This document shows, one piece after another, positions 23,112 to 31,315 of a stretch of 64,000 nt of DNA. This DNA comes from Streptomyces guryensis (GTDB lineage Bacteria > Actinomycetota > Actinomycetes > Streptomycetales > Streptomycetaceae): assembly GCF_021261325.1 (NCBI RefSeq), contig NZ_JAJSBI010000014.1, positions 62,001 through 126,000 on the forward strand, written 5' to 3'. The position numbers and the translations under genes were made by a program. The notes under the pieces are model-generated. The model made no database searches and had not been told where the DNA came from. It saw only the letters and a list, made by a program, of their open reading frames with translations. Position 1 is the stretch's first letter; every line of letters begins with the position of its first letter.

Positions 23112-24455
23112 TCAGATGTTGCGGAAGCGGTTGATGGCGTCGATGTGCTTGGCGCGCAGCTCCTCGTCGCGCACGCCCAGACCCTCCTCGGGGGCCAGGC
23201 ACAGCACGCCGACCTTGCCCTGGTGGAGGTTGCGGTGCACGTCGTAGGCCGCCTGGCCGGTCTCCTCCAGGGAGTAGACCTTCGACAGGGTCGGGTGGAT
23301 CTTGCCCTTCGCGATGAGCCGGTTGGCCTCCCAGGCCTCGCGGTAGTTGGCGAAGTGCGAGCCGATGATCCGCTTCAGGGACATCCACAGGTAGCGGTTG
23401 TCGTACTCGTGGTTGTAGCCCGAGGTCGAGGCACAGGTGACGATGGTGCCGCCCTTGCGGGTGACGTAGACGGAGGCGCCGAAGGTCTCGCGGCCCGGGT
23501 GCTCGAAGACGATGTCGACGTCCTCACCGCCGGTCAGCTCTCGGATGCGCTTGCCGAAGCGCTTCCACTCGCGCGGGTCCTGCTCGTGCTCGTTCTTCCA
23601 GAACTTGTAGTCCTCGGCGTTGCGGTCGATGATCGCCTCGGCGCCCATGGCCCGGCAGATCTCCGCCTTCTGCGGCGAGGACACCACGCAGATCGGGTTG
23701 GCGCCACCGGCCAGTGCGAACTGGGTGGCGTACGAGCCGAGGCCGCCGCTCGCGCCCCAGATCAGGACGTTGTCGCCCTGCTTCATGCCGGCGCCGTTGC
23801 GGGAGACCAGCTGCCGGTACGCGGTCGAGTTGACCAGACCGGGAGCCGCGGCCTCCTCCCAGCTGAGGTGGCCCGGCTTGGGCATCAGCTGGTTGGACTT
23901 GACGAGCGCGACCTCGGCGAGGCCGCCGAAGTTCGTCTCGAAGCCCCAGATGCGCTGCTCGGGGTCGAGCATCGTGTCGTTGTGGCCGTCCGACGACTCG
24001 AGTTCGACGGAGAGACAGTGCGCGACGACCTCGTCACCGGGCTTCCATGCGTTGACGCCGGGGCCGGTGCGCAGGACGACGCCCGCGAGGTCGGAGCCGA
24101 TGATGTGGTACGGCAGGTCGTGGCGCTTGGCCAGCTCGTTGGTGCGGCCGTAGCGCTCCAGGAACCCGAAGGTGGACAGGGGCTCGAAGATCGAGGTCCA
24201 CACGGAGTTGTAGTTGACCGAGGAGGCCATGACGGCCACCAGGGCCTCGCCCGGGCCGAGCTCGGGCAGGGGGACCTCGTCGAGGTGGATCGACTTGCGC
24301 GGGTCCTTGTCGCGGGTCTCCAGACCCGCGAACATCTCCGTCTCGTCCTTGTGCACGGTGATCGCGCGGTACGACTCGGGGAGCGGCAGGGCGGCGAAGT
24401 CGGCCGGCGTCGAGTCCGGCGACTGGATCGCGTCCAGGATGTCCTTCGTGGTCAC
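23112..24455 (-). CDS. ccr: Crotonyl-CoA carboxylase/reductase
   Basis: 447 residues from GTG 24455 with GGAGG upstream. An MDR-family enzyme with SSVNYNSVWTSIFEP, an NADPH site around LIWGASGGLGSYATQFALAGG and the CCR-typical NRYLWMSLKRIIGSHFANYREA near the C-terminus. It reductively carboxylates crotonyl-CoA to ethylmalonyl-CoA, the committed step of the pathway and also a source of the polyketide extender unit ethylmalonyl-CoA. It is the first gene of the cluster. A 414-bp leader holds a 15-bp dyad, and a TetR gene lies upstream on the same strand. Confidence 0.95.
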   Translation of the reverse strand: MTTKDILDAIQSPDSTPADFAALPLPESYRAITVHKDETEMFAGLETRDKDPRKSIHLDEVPLPELGPGEALVAVMASSVNYNSVWTSIFEPLSTFGFLERYGRTNELAKRHDLPYHIIGSDLAGVVLRTGPGVNAWKPGDEVVAHCLSVELESSDGHNDTMLDPEQRIWGFETNFGGLAEVALVKSNQLMPKPGHLSWEEAAAPGLVNSTAYRQLVSRNGAGMKQGDNVLIWGASGGLGSYATQFALAGGANPICVVSSPQKAEICRAMGAEAIIDRNAEDYKFWKNEHEQDPREWKRFGKRIRELTGGEDVDIVFEHPGRETFGASVYVTRKGGTIVTCASTSGYNHEYDNRYLWMSLKRIIGSHFANYREAWEANRLIAKGKIHPTLSKVYSLEETGQAAYDVHRNLHQGKVGVLCLAPEEGLGVRDEELRAKHIDAINRFRNI

Positions 24456-24689
24456 GGTGTTGCCTCCGGCGGTACGCGTCCTGAGGGAGGGACGCTGAGG
24501 GTTACGTCGGTGCTGCTGAGGGTTTTTTGAGAAGTGCCGTCGGTTCGGCGGTGGTGCTGTTCGGCAGCGCTTTGTGGCGCGGGAGGTTGCCTGTGACGCA
24601 GGCGTCCGGGCGCGCAAGCCATTGGCTTGAGGGGACAGCCGACGTGCGGTAGGTCTCTGCACGCCGGCCGCCCGGACTCCTTCAACGTA

Positions 24690-24704
24690 TGACACCGCGT
24701 GTCA
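24690..24704. promoter_or_regulatory. Perfect 15-bp dyad upstream of ccr, candidate TetR-family operator
   Basis: TGACACCGCGTGTCA has perfect 6-bp arms around CGC, 235 bp before the ccr start. The neighbouring TetR-family gene makes it a candidate binding site; no direct evidence ties the two. Confidence 0.5.
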
Positions 24705-24824
24705 CCCCGCAAGGCACTGAGTGCCAGAGATTGCCCTCAGGTGAAATCTTTACGTAACAAATGAGCGATGATCGATCGAAACGGGGGTTGAAAGGGGTCG
24801 GAAAAGGGGCTCTGACATGCCAAA

Positions 24825-24848
24825 ACGGCCACCCCGAAGGGTGGCCGT
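24825..24848 (-). terminator. Terminator of the TetR-family gene
   Basis: ACGGCCACCC (24825-24834) and GGGTGGCCGT (24839-24848) form a perfect 10-bp stem with a tetraloop. Read on the minus strand it is followed by TTTTGG, a short U-run, 21 bp after the TetR stop. Confidence 0.8.
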
Positions 24849-24869
24849 CATCACAGGTGCGGAGAGACC

Positions 24870-25685
24870 TCAGCGGTCCTTGAGCGCCTGCTCGATGGTT
24901 CGCATGACCTCGTCCAGCGGGGCGTCGGTGCGGGCGACGGTGACCAGGACCTCGCCCTGGGTGGAGACGGCCGCGGGGGCCGTCGGCCTCGGTGCCGCCG
25001 TGCTGCGCCCCGCCCCGATGCCCGTCCCGAACGTCTTGCGCACGATGGCGAAGGCGTGGTCCAGCTGCGCCTCCACGTCGCCCTGCCCGCCGGCCCGCAG
25101 CCAGCGTCTGAGGACGTGGTTGTGGGCGGTGACCACGGCGGATGCGGCGACCTCGGCCAGCAGCGGGTCGTCGTTGGCGTCGTCGTCGTGCGCGTGCTCG
25201 TCGAAGTGGCCGAGGAGGTAGCGGGTGAAGAGACGCTCGTAACGGGCCACCGACGCGATCTCCGCCTCGCGCAGGGTGGGCACCTCACGCGTCAGCTTGT
25301 AGCGGGCGACCGAGATCTCCGGCCGGGCCGCGTACATCCGCATGACTTCCTTGATGCCGCGGCACACCGTGTCGAGCGGGTGCTCATGCGCGGGAGCCGC
25401 GTTGAGCACGGCCTCCGCCCGGATCAGCGTGTCGTCGTGGTCGGGGAAGATCGCCTCTTCCTTGGAGCGGAAGTGGCGGAAGAAGGTGCGGCGCGCGACT
25501 CCGGCCGCGGCCGCGATCTCGTCGACGGTGGTCGCCTCGTACCCCTTGGTCGCGAACAGCTCCATCGCCGCGGCCGCCAGTTCGCGGCGCATCTTGAGCC
25601 GCTGGGCGGCCGCGCGACTGCCTGCGGCACTTTCCGGTGCGTCGGGCGTAGCTGGTGTACGTGAGGACTTGGCGGGCGAGGACAT
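24870..25685 (-). CDS. TetR-family transcriptional regulator
   Basis: 271 residues from the ATG at 25685. The DNA-binding domain lies at residues ~30-80: MELFATKGYEATTVDEIAAA, then VARRTFFRHFRSKEEAIF. A large ligand domain follows (His/Asp-rich DEHAHDDDANDD in the middle) and a C-terminal extension of about 60 residues. The length is at the high end for the family. It sits between a 3-hydroxyacyl-CoA dehydrogenase gene and the ethylmalonyl-CoA cluster, so an acyl-CoA ligand and control of one or both are plausible. A TGCGCA-N6-TGCGCA dyad lies 20 bp upstream of its start. Confidence 0.9.
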   Translation of the reverse strand: MSSPAKSSRTPATPDAPESAAGSRAAAQRLKMRRELAAAAMELFATKGYEATTVDEIAAAAGVARRTFFRHFRSKEEAIFPDHDDTLIRAEAVLNAAPAHEHPLDTVCRGIKEVMRMYAARPEISVARYKLTREVPTLREAEIASVARYERLFTRYLLGHFDEHAHDDDANDDPLLAEVAASAVVTAHNHVLRRWLRAGGQGDVEAQLDHAFAIVRKTFGTGIGAGRSTAAPRPTAPAAVSTQGEVLVTVARTDAPLDEVMRTIEQALKDR

Positions 25686-25700
25686 GACCCGAACGTACTG

Positions 25701-25727
25701 CATGTGCGCAGCTTGTTGCGCATGTAC
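25701..25727. promoter_or_regulatory. Dyad upstream of the TetR gene, candidate autoregulatory operator
   Basis: TGCGCA at 25705-25710 and 25717-25722, six bases apart, with partly matching flanks (ATG left, TGT right), give a ~24-bp dyad. It starts 20 bp upstream of the ATG at 25685, where an autorepressor would bind. Confidence 0.5.
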
Positions 25728-25821
25728 GGGGGTTGCCCCGCCCGGTGCGGGCGGGGGTCCTCCGCTGGGGCCGAGCAGCCCGCCCCAGTCCGTCTCGCCT
25801 CTGAACCAGTCGCCGGCGCCT

Positions 25822-27627
25822 TCAGCGGCGGGCATATTCGCGGAAGCCACGGCCCGTCTTGCGGCCGAGGCAGCCCGCGGCCACCAGGTGCTCCAGGAGC
25901 GGCGCCGGGGCCAGGCCCGGGTCGCGGAACTCGCGGTGCAGGACCTTCTCGATCGCCAGGGAGACATCGAGCCCGACGACGTCCAGGAGCTCGAAGGGGC
26001 CCATCGGGTAGCCGCCGCCCAGCTTCATCGCCGCGTCGATGTCGTCAAGAGACGCATAGTGTTCCTGCACCATCTTGATCGCGTTGTTGAGGTACGGGAA
26101 AAGCAGGGCGTTCACGATGAAGCCCGCACGGTCTCCACAGTCGACCGCGTGCTTCTTGATCCGTCCACACACCTCGCGAACCGTCGCGTGGACGTCCTCG
26201 GCCGTCAGCACCGTACGGACGACCTCGACCAGCTTCATCGCCGGCGCCGGGTTGAAGAAGTGCATGCCGATCACGTCCTGCGGGCGCGAGGTGGCGCGGG
26301 CGCAGGCGACGACGGGCAGCGAGGAGGTCGTGGTGGCCAGGACCGCGCCCGGCTTGCACACCTTGTCCAGCGTCGCGAAGAGCTGCTGCTTGATCTCCAG
26401 ATCCTCTGCGACCGCCTCGACGGCCAGGTCCACGTCGGCGAAGGACTCGTAGGAGCCCGCCGCGGTGATCCGGTCCAGGGTCTGCGCGGCCGCCTCGGCG
26501 GTCATCCGGCCCTTGTCGACGGAGCGTGAGAGCGACTTGCCGATACGGGCCTTGGCGGTCTGCGCCTTCTCCTCGCTGCGGGCGGCGAGCACGACCTGGT
26601 AGCCGGCCTTGGCGAAGACCTCGGCGATACCGGAGGCCATGGTGCCGGAGCCCGCGACTCCGACGGAGCGGACCTCGCGGCCCGGGGTGAGGGCGGCGCC
26701 GTCCAGCGGCGTCAGCGCGTCCCGCACGACGGTGGCGCTGCCGGGGGCCTCGTACGTGTAGAAGCCGCGGCCCGACTTACGGCCGGTCAGGCCCGCCTCG
26801 CTGAGCTGCTTGAGGATCGGCGCGGGGGCGTGCAGCCGGTCGTGGGACTCGGCGTACATGGCCTCCAGGACCGTGCGGGCCGTGTCGACGCCGATCAGGT
26901 CGAGCAGCGCGAGCGGACCCATCGGGAGTCCGCAGCCGAGCCGCATCGCGGCGTCGATGTCCTCGCGGGAGGCGTACTTCGCCTCGTACATCGCGGCGGC
27001 CTGGTTGAGGTAGCCGAACAGCAGCCCGTCGGCGACGAAGCCGGGCCGGTCGCCGACCGCGACAGGCTCCTTGCCCAGGTCGAGAGCGAGGTTGGTGACC
27101 GCGGTGACGGCCGTCGGCGCGGTCAGCACCGAGGAGACGATCTCGACCAGCTTCATCGCGGGCGCCGGGTTGAAGAAGTGCAGGCCCAGGACGCGCTCCG
27201 GACGGGCCGAGTCGGCGGCCAGACGGGTCACGGACAGGGCGTTGGTGCCGGTCGCCAGGATCGTCTCCGGGCGCACGATGTCGTCGAGCGCACGGAAGAT
27301 CTGGTGCTTGATCTCGTACGACTCCGGAGCCACCTCGATGACGAGGTCGGCGTCGGCCGCCGCCCGCAGGTCGGTGGAGGTACGGACGCGGGCGAGGACG
27401 TCCGCGCGCTCCTGCTCGGTCAGCCGGCCCCGCTCCACGGCGCGGGCGGTGGCGGCCTCCAGGGTGGCGACGGCCTTGGCGGCCGCGGCCTCACTGATGT
27501 CGATGCCGACGACCTCGCGGCCGGCCTTGGCGAGGACCTCGGTGATACCGGTGCCCATGGTGCCGAGGCCGACGACGGCAATGGTCGTGAGCGAGGAGGA
27601 AGGGGTGTGGGACAGGGGAGTGGCCAT
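25822..27627 (-). CDS. Tandem-fused 3-hydroxyacyl-CoA dehydrogenase (two complete HBDH-like halves)
   Basis: 601 residues from the ATG at 27627. Two homologous halves each carry an NAD-binding site (VVGLGTMGTGITEV at ~18, GVAGSGTMASGIAEV at ~320), the FNPAPAMKLVE active-site block preceded by LHF or MHF, and the C-terminal domain with PMGPLALLDLIGVD or PMGPFELLDVVGLD. Each half is the length of a normal single-domain enzyme, so the gene is an internal duplication. It oxidises 3-hydroxyacyl-CoA (or reduces acetoacetyl-CoA); 3-hydroxybutyryl-CoA would feed crotonyl-CoA to ccr nearby. It diverges from the HEAT-repeat gene. Confidence 0.92.
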   Translation of the reverse strand: MATPLSHTPSSSLTTIAVVGLGTMGTGITEVLAKAGREVVGIDISEAAAAKAVATLEAATARAVERGRLTEQERADVLARVRTSTDLRAAADADLVIEVAPESYEIKHQIFRALDDIVRPETILATGTNALSVTRLAADSARPERVLGLHFFNPAPAMKLVEIVSSVLTAPTAVTAVTNLALDLGKEPVAVGDRPGFVADGLLFGYLNQAAAMYEAKYASREDIDAAMRLGCGLPMGPLALLDLIGVDTARTVLEAMYAESHDRLHAPAPILKQLSEAGLTGRKSGRGFYTYEAPGSATVVRDALTPLDGAALTPGREVRSVGVAGSGTMASGIAEVFAKAGYQVVLAARSEEKAQTAKARIGKSLSRSVDKGRMTAEAAAQTLDRITAAGSYESFADVDLAVEAVAEDLEIKQQLFATLDKVCKPGAVLATTTSSLPVVACARATSRPQDVIGMHFFNPAPAMKLVEVVRTVLTAEDVHATVREVCGRIKKHAVDCGDRAGFIVNALLFPYLNNAIKMVQEHYASLDDIDAAMKLGGGYPMGPFELLDVVGLDVSLAIEKVLHREFRDPGLAPAPLLEHLVAAGCLGRKTGRGFREYARR

Positions 27628-28023
27628 CGCGGGACTCCAGGCATGAGGGTGACGACTGGGAGAGCGCCCGGGTGCGCCGAGGGAGACCCGGCCGAAGCCG
27701 GACCATGGCGCACCGGGTGCTGATGAGGAATGCGGGTGTTGCCGGGCTGCAAGCGCACACGCCCGGTGCCGTCGCCGTGGGCGCGCACACGCCTGGAGCG
27801 AACGGTGGAGAACCGACCGGCCCTGTCCCGTGGCCGGGTCGTGCTGCGGTACCTGATGTACCGAACCGACTTCTCTCACGACGGCTGCGTCACCAGGCCG
27901 CCGTAAGCAGGTGCGAGTGGGTAACTCGCTCGTCTGAGCTTAACCGGCGGGTAACGAGCGCGCCAGTCCCCATGTTTGTGATGTACGTCCCGAGAGATCG
28001 GCAGCCCCTCTAATCTCGGTGCC
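27628..28023. other. Divergent promoter region with two GGGTAAC direct repeats
   Basis: 396 bp between the divergent dehydrogenase and HEAT-repeat genes. I see no gene. GGGTAAC occurs at 27919-27925 and again at 27949-27955, exactly 30 bp apart, each flanked by CTCG- or GAGCG-like sequence, with CTTAACC between. That is a helical-phase spacing and could be a regulator site. The -10 box of the HEAT gene closes the region. Confidence 0.5.
28011..28016 (+). promoter_or_regulatory. -10 box of a leaderless promoter for the HEAT-repeat gene
   Basis: TAATCT lies 7 nt before the ATG at 28024 and no Shine-Dalgarno is present. Confidence 0.6.
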
Positions 28024-28599
28024 ATGGACGAAGAGTTGCGATCGCTCACGGAGCGTTTGCGGGCGGAGTCGGGAGCGACCGCCGCATACGACCGTCTGGT
28101 GGCCACCGAGGACCTCGACGAGCTGGCGCGGGTGCTCACCGAGCCCGGGCAGCCGCTGTGGGCCAGGGAGCTGGCCGCGTTCCGGCTGGGGCTCGCGGGC
28201 GACCGGCGTGCCTTCGAGTCCCTCATCCTGTTCCTGAACCACCGCGATCCGCAGCGCTGCGCCTCCGCCGCCCACGCCCTCGCCCACCTCGACGACCCGC
28301 GCACCGCCCGCGCGGCGGCCGCCCTCGCCACCAACGAACTCCGCGTCGCCTACGCCCTCCACCCGGTCCGGCTCCTCGCGGAGCTGCGCGCCCCCGAGTC
28401 CGTGCCCGCGCTGATCACCACCCTGGAGCGCAGGCTGCGCCCGCACGACCCGTACCGCCGGGTGGCCCTCGCCTGTGTGGAGGGCCTCGGCGACCTGGAG
28501 GACGCCCGCGCCAGACCCGTGCTCAACGAGGCGCTGGCCCATCCGGCGCTGGCGGAGGCGGCGGTCCGGGCGCTGGCCCGGATTCCGAGACAGAGGTGA
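28024..28599 (+). CDS. HEAT-repeat protein
   Basis: 191 residues, almost all alpha helical, with several HEAT/PBS-lyase-like repeats of ~31 residues: LWARELAAFRLGLAGDRRAF, CASAAHALAHLDDPRTARAA, RVALACVEGLGDLEDARARP, AEAAVRALARI. Such proteins usually bind other proteins. Some databases label relatives adenylosuccinate lyase; nothing here supports that. It is probably leaderless. Its 3' end meets the broken GNAT gene of the opposite strand. Confidence 0.75.
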   Translation: MDEELRSLTERLRAESGATAAYDRLVATEDLDELARVLTEPGQPLWARELAAFRLGLAGDRRAFESLILFLNHRDPQRCASAAHALAHLDDPRTARAAAALATNELRVAYALHPVRLLAELRAPESVPALITTLERRLRPHDPYRRVALACVEGLGDLEDARARPVLNEALAHPALAEAAVRALARIPRQR

Positions 28600-29139
28600 C
28601 GCCGCGTCAGTCCGTGAGGTCCGTGAGTCCCTGACGTACCGCACCTCCGGCACCGCGACCGCGTCCACCTCGAAGGGCTCCTCGGTTCCGTCCGGACGGA
28701 AGCCGGAGGCCTCGTGGAAGCGGCGCGCGCGGTGGTTCTCCTTGAGGACCCAGAGCAACATGCGCTCATGCCCGGCGGCCGTACAGCGGCGCGTGGACTG
28801 CCGAAGGAGGGCCCGCCCGACGCCGTCGCGGTACCGGCCCCGGGGCGACGTAGATCGCGTACAACTCGGCGTCGTCCGTGGGTACTTCGCCGTCCCGGTA
28901 CGGGCCGTGACAGAGCCAGCCGATGATCTCCCCGTCCTGCACGGCGACGAGGTTCAGCACGCCGGGCTTTTCTGAAGGAAGCGCATCCGCCGGCGTTCGG
29001 TGTTCTGCGGCACGCTCATCGCGTCTGGGTAGGACTGCGGGATGATCCCCCGATAGGCCGTCTGCCAGCCGGCGACGCGGATCTCGGCCACACCCTCGCA
29101 GTCGGCGAGAACCATCTCCCGGACGGCGGGACCACTCAC
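28600..29139 (-). pseudogene. GNAT acetyltransferase, two opposing frameshifts
   Basis: The family sequence is continuous only if the frame changes twice. From the ATG at 29139 the N-terminal part reads to FLQKSP, then hits a stop at 28954. One base is missing around 28960-28966, after which VLNLVAVQDGEIIGWLCHG to LYAIYVAPG continues in a second frame. One base is extra near 28837, returning to the first frame for RYRDGVGRALLRQST, MLLWVLKENHRARRFHEASG and VAVPEVRYVR. That frame then has no stop before it runs antisense into the HEAT gene. It is a pseudogene, unless the assembly has errors here. The start overlaps the RidA stop as ATGA. Confidence 0.8.
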
Positions 29140-29534
29140 TCGCCCACGACCGCGTACGCCTCGATCTCCATCAGGAACTCGGGGCGGACGAGTGCGGCGA
29201 CCTGTACCGCGGAGGCGGCGGGGAGCCGGTCGTCGGGTATGTGGGCGGCGCGGGCCGTGCGGATCGCGGGCAGGTGCGCCATGTCCGTGACGAAGAAGGT
29301 GAGTTTGACGACGTCGTCGAAGGCCGCCCCGGCGGCGGCCAGACAGCGGTGGAGGTTCTCGAAGACCTGGCGGGCCTGGGCCCCGGGGTCGCCCACGCCG
29401 ACGGGCCTGCCGTCCTCGTCCAGCGCGAGCTGGCCCGCGATCGCGACGAAACGGCCCGTGCCCATGACGACGTGGCTGTACTGCGCGGCGGGGAAGACCC
29501 CGTCAGGGGCGGAAATCCTGGTCAGTTCACTCAT
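29136..29534 (-). CDS. RidA-family protein
   Basis: 132 residues. The YjgF/RidA fold is shown by FVAIAGQLALDEDGRPVG, QVFENLHRCLAAAGAAFDDV and RLPAASAVQVAALVRPEFLMEIEAYA, where the Arg of the last helix pair holds a carboxylate. RidA hydrolyses reactive enamine/imine intermediates from amino-acid metabolism; many paralogues do other deaminase-related jobs. It is translationally coupled to the downstream broken GNAT gene, so that gene was once functional in this operon. Confidence 0.9.
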   Translation of the reverse strand: MSELTRISAPDGVFPAAQYSHVVMGTGRFVAIAGQLALDEDGRPVGVGDPGAQARQVFENLHRCLAAAGAAFDDVVKLTFFVTDMAHLPAIRTARAAHIPDDRLPAASAVQVAALVRPEFLMEIEAYAVVGE

Positions 29535-29596
29535 GCGTCCATCGTGGACCATGGGTCTGACAACGCCCCCGACGGGACCTCGGTCTCGCCGCGTGC

Positions 29597-31180
29597 TCAG
29601 CCGCGGAAGCCGACCAGTCCGTGCAGCGTCGCGCCGCCGACGGCCGCGGGGGTCGTGGCCATCTTGGCGCTGAGCGGTTTGGGGTCGGGCGTCTTCGCGC
29701 ACACCGCGTCGATCGCGCCACCGCCGCGCGGCACCGTGCCGTCCGTCAGATACGCGGCCAGGTACTTGTCCAGGCAGGTGTTCCCGCTCAGCGTGATGCC
29801 GTGGTTCCCGCCGCCCTGCTCGACCACGAAGCTCGACCCGGCCAGCAGGCGGTGGACCGTCAAGCCCCCCTCGTACGGGGTGGCCGGGTCGTTGGTCGCC
29901 TGGAAAAGCAGCACCGGCGGCAGCTTGTCGTTGGCGATGTGCACCGGCTTCAGAGAGTCCGTCGGCCAGAAGGCGCACGGCGCGTTGTACCAGGCGTTGT
30001 TCCATGCCATGAACGGAGCCTTGTCGTACACGGCCCAGTTGTCCTTGCGCCACTGGTTCCAGTCGCGCGGCCAGGAGGCGTCACGGCACTGCACCGAGGT
30101 GTAGACGCTGTAGCCGTTGTCTCCGGACGCGTCGACGGCGGCGAAGTTCCCGTACGCCTCCACCAGAGGGTCGGCGTTCTTGTCGTTCACGTATGCCGCG
30201 AACGCCTCGGCCAGATGGGGCCAGTAGCCGTTGTAGTAGCCGCCGGGGATGAAGGTGTCCTCCAGTTCGGAGGCCCCCACCTTGCCGCCGGCCGGCTTCT
30301 TGGCGAGCGCCTTGCGCATCGCGTACCACTCGGCCTCGACCTTGGCCGGATCCGTGCCCAGCTTGTACGTCGAGTCGTACTTGGCGATCCAGGCCATCAG
30401 GGCCTTCTGGCGGGCGTCGAAGGCGTGGTCCTGTGCGAGGTTGTCGTCGTACCAGACGCCGGTCGGGTCGACGATCGAGTCCAGGACCAGGTGTTTCACA
30501 CGCTGTGGGAAGAGCCTGGCGTAGACGGCGCCGAGGTAGGTGCCGTACGAGTAGCCGAAGTAGCTGGTCCGGCGTGCGCCCAGGGCCGCCCGGATCGAGT
30601 CCATGTCCTGCGCGGCCTGAATGGTGTCGATGTACGGCAGCAGGCTCGCGTACTTGGTGCCGCAGGCTGCGGCGAAGGACTTGGCGCGGTCCAGGTTGGC
30701 CTTCTCGAGAGCGGGCGTGCGAGGCACGGAGTCCGGGCGCACCGGGTTGAAGTGGCCCGGCTTGCAGTCGAGGGCGGGCTTGCTCTTGCCCACCCCGCGC
30801 GGATCGAAGCCGATGACGTCGTACTGGGCCGCGACTTCCTTGGGCAGGGAGGACGCGACGAATCCGGCGAGCGTGAGGCCGCTGCCGCCGGGACCGCCCG
30901 GGTTGACCAGCAGCGGGCCTTGGCTCTTCTGCGCGGTGTGCTTCACGCGCGAGAGCGCCAGCGTGATCTGCTGCCCGTGCGGGTTCTCGTGGTCGAGCGG
31001 CACGTCGAGCGACGCGCACTGGAGCGTCGGATAGTTCGTGGTGGCGCAGTTCTTCCAGGTGAGTTTCGCGGCGGGAGAGGTGTGCGGGGTCTGTGGGGTG
31101 CTCGCGCCGGCGGAGGGGGCCGTGAGGCTCCCGGCCACGACGACGGCGGCACCGCACAGCACGGCTGCGCGTTTTCTCAT
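29597..31180 (-). CDS. Secreted alpha/beta-hydrolase of the tripeptidyl aminopeptidase (TAP) type
   Basis: 527 residues from the ATG at 31180. A Sec signal peptide covers about residues 1-26 (KRAAVLCGAAVVVAGSLTAP). The oxyanion region is LLVNPGGPGGSGL, the nucleophile Ser lies in SYFGYSYGTYLGA, and the C-terminal TAP-like domain has LLFQATNDPATPYEGG (Asp) and GGGNHGITL (His). It would release N-terminal di- or tripeptides outside the cell. Streptomycetes secrete several such enzymes, and this one could also be an esterase. A small GACCC/GGGTC stem lies upstream at 31281-31294. Confidence 0.9.
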   Translation of the reverse strand: MRKRAAVLCGAAVVVAGSLTAPSAGASTPQTPHTSPAAKLTWKNCATTNYPTLQCASLDVPLDHENPHGQQITLALSRVKHTAQKSQGPLLVNPGGPGGSGLTLAGFVASSLPKEVAAQYDVIGFDPRGVGKSKPALDCKPGHFNPVRPDSVPRTPALEKANLDRAKSFAAACGTKYASLLPYIDTIQAAQDMDSIRAALGARRTSYFGYSYGTYLGAVYARLFPQRVKHLVLDSIVDPTGVWYDDNLAQDHAFDARQKALMAWIAKYDSTYKLGTDPAKVEAEWYAMRKALAKKPAGGKVGASELEDTFIPGGYYNGYWPHLAEAFAAYVNDKNADPLVEAYGNFAAVDASGDNGYSVYTSVQCRDASWPRDWNQWRKDNWAVYDKAPFMAWNNAWYNAPCAFWPTDSLKPVHIANDKLPPVLLFQATNDPATPYEGGLTVHRLLAGSSFVVEQGGGNHGITLSGNTCLDKYLAAYLTDGTVPRGGGAIDAVCAKTPDPKPLSAKMATTPAAVGGATLHGLVGFRG

Positions 31181-31315
31181 GAAGTCCTCCCAGGACGGAG
31201 GGTTTCGAACCGCGAGTCTCACGGTTCCCGCCGCATCGTCCCGGAAAGCCCCCTCGGAAGAACTCGTTCTGGCAAGACTTGACCCGATTGGGTCGCGGGA
31301 TGCGCTCGTATGCTC

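Larger units (their letters stand above)
24456..24869. other. Regulatory gap upstream of ccr
   Basis: 414 bp without a gene. From left to right it holds the ccr ribosome-binding site, a T6 run near 24525, the dyad at 24690-24704, an AT-richer stretch with the palindrome TTACGTAA at 24750-24757, and the terminator hairpin of the TetR gene at 24825-24848. The AT-rich stretch is the most likely ccr promoter area, but I cannot fix -35 and -10 boxes. This would leave an mRNA leader of roughly 230-300 nt. Confidence 0.6.

Noticed and set aside
28024..28599. Adenylosuccinate lyase
   Set aside because: Some annotations use this name for similar sequences, but the protein is 191 residues of HEAT-type helices without any lyase signature.
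31200..31225. GGTTTCGAACC-like sequence resembling a tRNA T-arm
   Set aside because: No acceptor, D or anticodon stems can be placed around it on either strand; it lies just upstream of the secreted hydrolase start.
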